Source: Halisarca cf. caerulea (taxonomy: Eukaryota; Porifera; Demospongiae; Chondrillida; Halisarcidae). Taken from it: DNA of 64,000 nucleotides. Location of the stretch: contig CAUJGJ010000403.1 of assembly GCA_963170055.1 (NCBI GenBank), positions 1-64,000 of the forward strand. The letters are read 5' to 3'. This document shows positions 36,985 to 48,300 of this stretch, one piece after another; the first letter of the stretch is position 1; the number at the start of each line of letters is the position of its first letter. A model generated the notes under the pieces. That model worked only from the letters and a program-made list of their open reading frames with translations. It did no database searches and was not told the DNA's origin. The translations under genes were made by a program, and so were the position numbers.

Positions 36985-37879
36985 ATATTTTCTGTACTGT
37001 AGTTGTGATTACGTTACTCTATTGATGGTTATTGTGTAAATATGCCTGCGCATGTCTGAATGCTCAACTGTTGATCAAACTATCTTGTACATCACTACTC
37101 ATACACCTGTGCAATGCCTTCTCATTGGATTCACTACATCATGCAACTTCAGAGCATGCAGAAGTGCATATTGATTATGATGGTGGACAGGTTCATTGCT
37201 GGTATATTATTTAATGAGGGTGAAATATTGGAGTAGGTCACAGCAGGATTTTTTTCATTGATATTCATTCAAATCGTATAATAATACTGTATTATGGATT
37301 TGTCGTGGCTTTAGGCAACCCTCCCTTTTTCAAAAGGGGGGATAAGCATCAGAATGGCAGTCCAACTTGCACCATCCGCCTAGTCTGGCGTCAGTCCCCG
37401 AAAATGGCCGAGCGAGATTGGGTCGGCAACGCCAGACTACCATCTGCCTTAATTGGCTTTGGCTCATGCATGGTTGATCACTCTTTCACCCTCAAAAATT
37501 CTGCCATGCAGCTACACAACCTGTCTTCCTGATTCGATAAATACCCATACACTTGGGAAGTCCTAGCTCTTCACCTAGATCACCCCCTACCAGCTCATGC
37601 AGCCAAATCCCAATAAGCATGGTATGGTCTTCAGACCTCTGTAAAGTACACTTAACTCGATCCCTATAGCTCTTGCAGCAGGCCTTAACCAGCTTTGTGA
37701 CTATATAAGAGCAAGAGTTTTGGATGGCTCAACCAATTAACGACTCTGGTGTGTATAATGCTGCATAGATCCCATCCTTAGGCCTACAGATGGATAATGC
37801 ATGACACAGTTACCATTTCGGTCGACCTAGCTCCATCTGGGTCGACCTAGCTCCATCTGGGTGTGTCTGCGCATGCATG

Positions 37880-38345
37880 TGTCGACCCTACTTTTGCTGC
37901 CAGTGTGGAACCCATGCAGGTGAATGAGTTTACCACCCATGCACAGTTATAATTTGAGCTGCATAAGGCATCATCCCATCACCATGCACTCAGTTAATTA
38001 AATCTCCAGGTCTCTTGTTGCAGCTGGAGTTCCTAGCCAAACTTATAACCTCCTGGTTTTAGCCGCCTATAGATGGGAAATGTCCATGCATGGAGACGGA
38101 GTATATAATCTGTCTCCATTGGAGGTGCATGCATGTGGCCGCCCTCTCGCATGCAGACACCACATGCCCAGACACATATGCTCAATCATACACATCCTTG
38201 GCCTCCGTCTGCTCAGGGGCAGTGGCTGATGCTGCAGAAGCCCGCAAGGCAGAGCAGTTCCAGTATCTGAAAGCAACCCACATCTTTCCACCAGTATCCA
38301 TAGAAACAGGGTGCCGTTGGACCCTTTGCTTCATCTGGGAGTGTG
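37880..38345 (+). pseudogene. Second copy of the YLDD RT family, C-terminal fragment
   Basis: Across several frames the plus strand reads CCQCGTHAGE and TTHAQL, ELHKASSHHHALS, ISRSLVAAGVPS, a poorly kept middle, then CPDTYAQSYTSLASVCSGA, ADAAEARKAEQFQYLKAT and IFPPVSIETG (38170-38325). The order of the zinc-type CxCG, the RH..LN stretch, the D-T segment and the A..AE..K..KY..L...F.P...ET tail is the same as in the copy at 22006. Heavily frameshifted. Sequence 36985-37879 downstream of the transporter stop holds no recognised gene. Confidence 0.5.
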
Positions 38346-38882
38346 ATCAATGGTGAAGTAAGAGTGAGAGGAGGGTGGGAAGGGTAAGGGGAGTGTGAGA
38401 GGAGGGCCTGTGGGGAGGGGGAGGAGAGTGAAATGGAAGGTTGAGCTAGGAGATATAGAAGGAGTGCTCGAGTGTTCAGTGGGAGGAAACAGAGGGGAAG
38501 AGCCAAGAAAGGAAAGGCGGGAAAACCAGCATTGTAATTTCGCATTGGGCCATATGAAGTCTCAAGGTGAGAGTCCTCAGTCCATGGCCAAGGTCTTTGA
38601 GTGCAGCAGTGAGTTCAATTAAAGTTCAGCAGTAATCCAGCCAATTAGAGAGACTTACCTTGATTTTAGCATAGATACTCATTTTAGCCAGATAAGACAG
38701 TATCACGGTAATAGAAGTGGGGGTGAATGTAAGACCTGAACAAGGTGACAAGAAAAATACAAGGAAGAAACCAGGAAAGCCAATGAGAAGAATAAGACTA
38801 CGATTTACTCTCCCACATACCAGTCCACACAATTGTCACATTGATGTATCATTTAGAAGAACAAACACTATGCACAAATGTG

Positions 38883-39062
38883 CAGTGAAACCACTCTAAT
38901 CCTACACTCAATTGGACCTGAGAGTATAATGTCAGATTAGGAGGTTGTTGGATTACAGAGTACCCTTTGCTATCTTTATGGTGATTGTACCTCAGTAAAT
39001 TGAAAGGTCGGATTAGCCGGAGAATGTCGGATTACAGAGGTGTCGGATTAGTGAGCTTGCAC
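38883..39062. mobile_element. Diverged pogo-like MITE
   Basis: CAGTGAAACC is followed by CTCTAATCC, with GTCGGATTA/GTCGGATTACAGAGG words repeated toward the right end. This is the same vocabulary as the element at 35141. The termini are eroded and no clear TA pair remains. Confidence 0.4.
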
Positions 39063-39311
39063 CACTTATCTAAACCATAGATATTATAGACTACGTAGAG
39101 TCTAGACAGTGTTTGGGATGCGTGTATGGGCTGGAAGCCGGATTAGAATGACATCCGGCGAACACAGGCCGCAATGGCCACTCTGCCGGGTAGGAACCGA
39201 ACGGTTTAGCCATAGATAGTCTATACACATGGTTTAGCCAGGTGAACGCCTCATGGTTTAGCAAGGTCAACGGTATTGCGCAACGTATTATATACACGTG
39301 CTATGAACAAA

Positions 39312-42300
39312 ATGGCCGAAGTTCCAGTCATGGATGAGGCGAGGGATGAGGTGAGCCTAATAGCATGAAACTTCTCTACTTCAAGAATGATACCGGTAAT
39401 GTGAATCCGATTGTGTTTTGCAAGTTTACTTATATTGTTGTTTCAGCTCCCAAGAAAATTACTTATACCTGAAATCCTACTTATTATCGCGTGTTATCAT
39501 TCATCTGTTTATACAAATACAGTTTATAATCATCTACATACCCTTTTGATATGACATTGTGTGTTCGTGTTGGGGTGAAAGAGGGAATGACGATAATGGC
39601 TATTCAGAAATCTAAATTTTAATTACGTACGTAGTGCAGTCAGTACATGTGTAATACTTGTCCAATGATGTTCCTGTCTCGCTTGAACATCAGAATTCAC
39701 GTACGTGTTCCTGTCGTCTTGCATGATTTCTCTACCATCTTTATCCTATTCTTTGTGCTAGTCATCCTATCCACTGTATTTAGAGAAAGACACTGAACTC
39801 CAAGCGTTTAATGCAGGGTAGAAATGTGATACAATCATGTCTTTTGTATGGGAAACCTATGTACATACGTAAATGTACTGTAGTTTGTCTAGATAGAAGA
39901 GTATTTATGCATACTGTATGTACAGTCAAACTCTGTTAGTAGTACCTGGGCTAGTGAGTACACCTGAATAGTAATGCACCTATCAATGTGTTGTCCCCCA
40001 ACCCCCCCCCCACTGCGGGCATGTGCTGGGCGAGGGTGGGGGTTCACCCATTCCAGTTACTTTTTGCCCCACCCCCGGGACAAGGAGAAGAAGAAAATCC
40101 TCACCTAATCACCCCTCATTCTCCCGGGGCAATGCTTGAGACTAATGCACTCCAATTACTATTTAATAGATCATGAATTTTACTGTAAACAACTTTCACA
40201 TCAAAAGGTAGATGGCATAAAAGCAATATTAATGCATTCCCAGAGGAACCACATATCACAATTATCACATGCAATCCAGTTCTCTACTTCCTCTGTTTCT
40301 TCTTGATATGCTACATCACACACAGCACATGCATAAAATTCTTCCTGATCTGTGTTTGACTGCTTCTTGTTCTTGTTCTGTCTGGGCAGCTTTCTCCGTG
40401 CCTTTTTGCGATTATTACATACGGTTTCTAAATGAGACAGCCATAGCCTCACTTCATCTGGTGGCAAAAGAACCTCTTGCGATAACTTATCAACATCTAC
40501 TGACTTGGACTTGAATGCCCTCATAATGATTGTAGAAGGTGGATCACTTACTTTTCCACAAGCTATTAGTGAAGATTCTAGTTTGAGATAGTGTCCACAA
40601 CAGTGATCCTTACAAGCAGCACATAGTTTTCCTCCCCATGGCCTTTCAGGATCAACAACAGGTATTGGCAACTGTGTTAGTGGTGGACCATTAGGAAACC
40701 ATGGATAATCTTGTCTGGATGATCCTGCGAGTCTTTGACATAAACTGTGGGAGCAGTTAGATTTAAAGCAAGCCAGTAGGTAGAAAATGTATTGCTGAGG
40801 GTATCCACTAACTAGGTAATTTTCACGTTTCCCAAACTAGTTCAAACTCAGCATACGTACATGGATGGGTTTTCTTTCTTCAGTTGTGCTTTCTTTTTCT
40901 TGGATCCCTTGAGGAAAACTTTAAGTTTCTCACGATAACTATTGAGTTCTGTTGCATCAGTACCTTTGTATAAATGTATCTCAGTATTCCCACAAGGGCT
41001 TTTGTCTACGTAAGAGATATACGTATTGGTGGCAAGGTCAAGATTTTTACACAATATGTCATTATTGACTTGACAGTTTTCAATGCAACTTCTAACCAAT
41101 GTGGACGGTATGAAAAGATTGTGATGACCTCTGCTTAAACAGCCATTCTGCAGGTCGACTCGATTCAAATAACTCGATCCACTGCTCCTTGCTGTGACCA
41201 AAGTAGCTAGTCTTCCTTTCATTGGGTGATCCTTTGTCCAAAAGAATTGGACCTCTTCACGGGAAGGGCCCTCATCACTAGCGCCATCCACTTTTACACA
41301 TAATATGGGTTTAGGGCTCCCATCCATTTTAAAGAAGACATTTTGCAATTCTTGTTTGTCTTGCAGCATATGGAAATCAGCAGCATGCTGTGCTGGGTTT
41401 TTGTCAAACAAAGGCGACGCCTTAACAACTCCAGCACAATACTCCAAAGTTGTTTTAGTACGTACGTACCAGTGAAGTTATACGAAGTAGTTTGTAAAAC
41501 ACTCTTATATCGGTGGACATATTCAGTATGGGTGGTCAAAACGTCATTTCCTTGAACAGTTGGAACAGAGTACTGTTTGTTGGTGGCTAAGGTGTCAAGT
41601 CGGAAGCTGGAAGTATCATCTCTGTTCACATTAATAATGGATCTCCCATCTGTCATTTGGATATACTGAAGCCCTCTATATAATGCACAGCTCCAATGAA
41701 AATCTGGATTACACCGTAGTTGGAAGCCTTTTCTGGCTCTTCTTGTGGTGACTCTGGCAAGTCCCTTGTACGTACGTATCTAGTAGAAGATTTCCTTTGC
41801 TTGTTCCTCGCCACGCATAACTGGACAGTTGTTCCATATGAAAACCTTCACTTGTATACAGACTCTAAATGTTTTCTAATTCTTTCGTATGTAACCTTTT
41901 TGGCCTTTTTAACATTACCATCAAGGTGAGTACTCCAGTTCTGCACCATTGATCAGCTCCCACATTGTTCTGTCTGACATAGTCTTCAATAGTGTTACCA
42001 ATATCAGGAAATGCTGCAACTATTCCTCGTACCTTACAGCTGACTCTGCGATATAGGAGGTTCTGTTCAGCAATGCATTTGCTTTTAATCTAGATGCACT
42101 ACACTTGATTGCTACTTGTCGTTTCAGAACAATATCTTTAACTGAGTCATCAAATAGGCTATTCACTTATCTTCTGCACTGTCACTCTCAGAGTTTGTTA
42201 CAATTTCATTATTAACAGCTCTAGCTTCTCTCAGGTTCAATTCAGAATTCAGTTCATCATCTACAATACAGTAAAGGCTTCAAAAGGTATTTTTAGCTGT

Positions 42301-45300
42301 TCCAATTCTTGTGAGGTAAGATGAGGTTCAACTAGCTCAACAAGTGATACGTAGGATATTTGAGAACCTTGTAAGCCATCTATTACCTCAAAGTAATTAA
42401 AAAGACTTGCTTTCACAATATCGATTAGGTCAGAAGTGGTAAACTGAGGATCTGATTTTTCAGATTTAGAGCAGGAATTCTCATAATCTTGAAGTGATTC
42501 TCCAGCACATTCATCATCAGTTGATTCATCTGATTCACTACTTGAAGGCTGATCACAAAAGCTGGGTACCCCTAAGGCTTTACATAGTGATTCACTTCCA
42601 GTGCAAGCAATTTCATCAATGGCACGACAAATGTACTTAGCATGTTCAGTTACATCATCAACTTTTTTGGATCGCTTTGTCATGGCCTCAAATCCATACC
42701 GTTTCCTCATTTGTGTCTCAGACAACCACTGAACCGAAATGCTGCATACCTCATGCATTCACGTTCACGGTCAGACTGGCAAAGCCCTAGTAATTCTTTG
42801 ACAACTTCCTTGCTTACAGGCGCTGGATTTTCCTTTGATGTTTTCTGTATTACACTTGCAATTAGACCTTGCAATGCGTTGTAGTTGGTGTTAGGACTGT
42901 GCTCAACAAGGTAGCATTCAGATAAACCAGCATCAAACTGAATTCGTATACAAGCGAGGGGCATTTGAAGGAGTCTTCTTCTGACATAAGTGACATTGTA
43001 ATCTACATTTGGGAAACTCTTGGTAAAGGCACTCTTAAGTGTCGCGTATCCATTTTTCAACACAGCATTTGCTACAAGTAACATCGCAGAACATTCTTTA
43101 CAGTTTTGATGGGCAAGTGTACAGTATTGAGTACTTGCTTCAACATACTCTTTAACATTAAGACCAACAAATATAGATATGTACATACGTAAACAGAATG
43201 TGATAATTTGTTGTATTCAGAGAGTTTGCATTGCCATTGTTCCCGGTATACCGTATACCGGGAAATTTTTGCGGGGTAAAACTTTCGCGAATGGCTTATT
43301 TCTTGAAATTCGCGGATAATATTTTCGCGGATCCCTAAAATTCAGGTGGCCATTTTTTTTCTTAGGCGATGGTAGGAAAGTAGCTTTTGCATGAGTGTAT
43401 CATGTGAACGAAATAGCACAAGTTGAAGCCGTTTACACCATTTACACTTCAGTCGAAGATTTGAGGTTACTTTTGCTTTCTAATGGACGGTGAAACTTTC
43501 AGGTGTGCACGCTCCACCGGATCGTTTCGTTTGAAGAAGGGAAAAACCGACGTATATATAGCACGACCAGCTTGTTGAGAAACTGCTGCTACACAAAGAA
43601 CAACAGTGCAGGGACCTAGCGTGTACGTACTACCTGAGCCCGACGTAGCTGTGGATGTACATGTCTAGTGCTAAGATTTCGCAGATTGAAAATTTCGCAA
43701 ATGTTGGGATAACCGTGAAATCCGCGAAAATATTACTCCGCGGAAATTTCCGCTATGCGGTATACTGAGATTAGGCCTCCTTACTTCACTGTAGGGAGGC
43801 CTTCTTGAAAAGGTTCACCATCTTCTGATTCATTACTTTGTTTGCCCTCATCTAGTGAGTCTTCTTGGAAAATATTGCAGATTTTTCTTCAACCACATAT
43901 TTGTTAAATAATCCACTAACACTGTGACATGAACTTGACAAATTTAGAACTTCCTGTAAAGTATAAAATTTAAACAGTTGTAAAAAGAAAAGATGAAAAG
44001 CTTAATTCATGAGCGTATGACATACATGTAATAAGTTTGTCAATGAACAAAGTTTATGCCAAGTTACAAATCAACAGGCATGCAAACATACATCTTCACG
44101 TGGCTTGCATAGGTTAACTTTATTTTGACTAAAGGTGAGTCTTATTTGAACAGGTCCTCCAGAACTAGTTGATGCGCATACAGTACAGGTCATTAAAAAG
44201 TTCCCACTTCGTAATCGTAATACGAATTTATTACGATATATATACGACTACGATACGATGGAATTACTATCACGATACGAAGAGATAACGATCATCCTGT
44301 GTTCAGAATCTACCAAAATTACGAAGTGCTTCATAAGGGGAAAAGGTGTTGGTATGCGACATATGCATGAGGAGTTTTGCTACTTTACTTTTCGATCACA
44401 TCTGAGCTCGCGCGATAGCCATTTTGGGCAAATTTCGCAATGACGTTTGCGCGCATGCATTCGCAGTGAGAGACTCCCTGTGGATTTACCCTCGAAAACT
44501 CGCCCCATGCAGTTGCTGTTGGTAGCGAAGCATAATAAAGTTGAAAATTATGTCTTACGATCAATTCTTGTAACTCGGCGAATATAGTTTCGTCATCCGC
44601 TCGAGTCTAGCCGCCATCTTGGACGAGCGTGCTGATCCTTTCTTTGCCTGTATCGTGGAGTCAGTCCTTTCCTATTTCTAACGAAATCTGTCTTTATCTT
44701 TCTTCGTGGTGCTAAGGCCTTTAAACTGAAGTTTCGTATGAACAGAGGGCGCGTTTTGGCCCTTTTTGCGCCATCCGCATAGCATAGTCGGAATACCTTT
44801 CTTCTTCGCTCGAACGTCAAATATTACTTAGGAAACCTTTTGCAGCGAATCAATGAGGTGAAAATATAGAGATATGCATTTTTTTCGCAAATGACGATAG
44901 AAATACGATTTCTCCAAATCGTCATCTGATCGTTATACGATGGTTTTACCATGACGATACTAAGAATTTACGATCGTAATACGATCGAACTTGATTACGA
45001 ATACGATACGATATGGGAACTTTTTTATGACATGTACCGTAGTTTGGATGACGACGATACTGTCACTGTTGCTGATGCCTTTGCATCAATGCTTGTGAGA
45101 GTTGGTTCTGTGAGTGCCTAAATACAGAGAACAAGATATAGCTAGTAAAGGTGTGAAGTTAACACGTTATAATATCCAAGCCTCAAATTTAAGGATTTTT
45201 TATGCATGATAAATTCGATCGCGTAAAACAACGTTTCAAATGGAAATATTTGGTTGCCCGAAATTTTTTCTACCGTGTTCGTTTATCTTTTACTGCTTGT

Positions 45301-48300
45301 GTCTTTTTGTCAGCGTGTGTACGTTTACGCGTGCGCAAGCCAGGAAATGGTCGTCAGTTCGAAAGAGATTGCTGGGACTTCGAAAAAGGTTTGAAACGTT
45401 GTTTTAAGCGATTGAATTTATCATGCATTCTTTAAATGTATAGATTAAACCAATTAAAAATGGTAAAAGGATGTATGATTGACACAAGGATCGTGCAAAA
45501 GGCATTATTGAAAAAGGATTCTCCAAAAACTCTTGGAACAAGGGTAAGTTGCAAAAGCGGTAAAGGGTTAGGTGGGCAAAGGGCAAGACAGACATAGGAC
45601 TAGATGACCTTAGGGCTACACATACATGAGGCTAGACGGGTATAGGACTAGACAGAGTTTAGTTGGATTGAGTGCACACTGTGCTTACATCCACAAGATA
45701 CGTACTCTATCAACACCCAGTCTATCTGCTGCCTCTTGTACCAGTCTACCTGCCACCTCTTGTACCAGTCTGTCTGCCACCTCTTGTACCAGTCTATCTG
45801 CCTCCTCTTGTACCAGTCTACCTGCCACCTCTTGTACCAGTCTGTCTGCCACCTCTTGTACCAGTCTATCTGCCGCCTCTTGTACCAGTCTATCTGCCGT
45901 TTCTTGTACCGGTCTACCTGCCGCCTCTTGTACCAGTCTGTCTGCCACCTCTTGTACCAGTCTATCTGCCTCCTCTTGTACCAGTCTATCTGCCGCCTCT
46001 TGTACCAGTCTACCTGCCACCTTTTGTACCAGTCTATCTGCCGCCTCTTGTACCAGTCTACCTGCCGCCTCTTGTACCAGTCTATCTGCCACCTCTTGTA
46101 CCAGTTTTAATCAACACAAACCGTCTTTCCTATTTGTAGATGGAATTTTTTTCATTCTCTCCAAAGAAGGCACAACACAAGGGGACCCTTATGCTATGGC
46201 AATATATACCATAGGAACCCTTCCCCTTATTCAACATGTTCCTTGAGGCCTGGGAAATTGTCATTAAGGCTGAAACACTGATATTGATATAAACATTTTA
46301 AATATAAAAATTCAATCCCCCAACAATATTTGGTTTAAGGGTGCAATTTTTACACGAATCACACATTTCATGGTTTAAGGCTCATCTATGAACTTTGTAA
46401 GGACATACAGTACTTCCCAAAATATTGTTTATGGTGGATGGCGATCATGCAGGCAACGAACAACGATTGGTTGTTTTCATTCTGCACCCATGATTATTGT
46501 GCAGTACGGTACTTCCCATAGAAATTTTAACGACGACTGTTCATTCATTACACCTTCATTCAGCGTTCAATCAGAGTTCATTCAAGCCTTCATTCAACCT
46601 TCGTTCATTCTGATTGATCACGTGATAGCAGAAGCGTCCTAATGCGCATGCAGATGTTGAAGTATAGGGAGTGCGCACACGAACGTTATGGTTTATTCTA
46701 ACTACATGAAGCAACGAATTCTCTATCTAATCAGAATAGGCAAGTCTTAGTCTCAGATCGCGAATCTACTAGCGTTAGAAGGTCACCACATTACAAAGCC
46801 CGGGCTATCGCATTTCTTGAAGAAATTTAAAGATACGGGCACCATTACCAGAAGCGGTAACTGATAGAAAGCCCACCAAGACGCGTGCTATCCTGGACTT
46901 CATTGACAGCAAGATAGCTAAGGATGATGAAATTTCGTTTCGTTCATGTCGAAGAAAATAAACTCCTTTCGCCAACTTGTGGAAGAATCACTCACCTAGT
47001 CGAAGCAATGACGTCTTTATAGAAGTTGCATAATATTTTTAAAAACGTCACATTATGACGTCATGGGTTGAAGCGTTCGTTCATTCAGCATTCGTTTGCC
47101 CTTCGTTATTCCTTCGCTCGTTCATTTGTTCATAACAAATCGTTAAAATTTCTATGGGAAGTACCGTATGTAGTTATGCAACCAGTTTTATTATATACGT
47201 AAACTATACAAGAAAACGGAAGGAAATGGTTTTTATTCTACATACGTACGTACATTATAGTAAGTCAGCCAGCATGGCCTTTGTCTCTGCTGACTGGCAA
47301 AACAAGATCTGCACCTGGCCAATCTGAAATAAAGGGGTACAGTGCACGCACAGTCATTCTGATGCATGAAATATAGATAAATATTGTTTAACTTACATGT
47401 CTCATTCTCCAAACCTTCAGCATAAGCTTTATGATCAACTTGTCGTTCAATAAGAGGGAAATTTGAACAAAAAGTCAATAACAGATAATAACCAACAATC
47501 CTATCGTACGCAATAGTAGCAGTGCAAATCACATAATGCAAACAGCATCCATTTTTTAAGCTGTTTTGTGGGTCTTGGCACACCTGTTGGTCATCATTTT
47601 CATTAACTTTATTATGTGAAGTACAGTACTCCTCAAAAATTTTGCATTGTATATTCGGGATAAAAGAAAGTATGTACGTACATGATATACGTATGTGCGT
47701 ACGTACGTATGAATAATGTTGCCTGTCTGCAGTTTACATATGGTACTTTCCATAGAAATTTTAAGTCAACAGTCGGTCAGTGGTAGATTGTCAGCAGTCA
47801 CGCATGTGATATTGAAATACGTATGTAAGTAGTTGTGCAAGTCTTGTTTTAGTAGTGTAATGAAATAGGATTTTAGTGAATACCAACGGTTTCTTAAGCT
47901 ATCGATTATGGTCTGTTCTGATTATACAAAGCAATGAATACATTATGTAAAGGTTTTCCACAAATTCTTGAAGTCTAACTTACGTGTTTTGTTGTCAAAT
48001 GTCTGCATTGATAGTTGTGGGATTCAGCTAACCGAATAAGAATGACTTGTCTTCCCCCAATGAAGGATAATAACCATATTTACGTTAAAAGTATCAAGAA
48101 GTAAGCAGCTTAAAGGCTTCAATGAACTAGAACTTGACTCACGGCCTTGCATAATCAAGCCTAGCCATGCAGTTGTGACATATTAAACGGTCGGTCAAGG
48201 GTTTGTCACCTGGTCGGTTGATCGAATTTGTTAAAATTTCTATGAAGTACCATATGTGATTGGCAGGTGTCCACTGATCTGTGAATTTTTTGTTCTGATG

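Noticed and set aside
39446..39540. Possible exon after TTTCAG (LPRKLLIPEILL)
   Set aside because: Good acceptor, but the frame stops soon, and the eIF4E join from 39350 to 48350 keeps phase and family sequence.
45626..46246. 206-codon Ser/Thr/Cys repeat protein
   Set aside because: Encoded by the 24-bp minisatellite; its end is an unrelated RT fragment, so it is not a gene.
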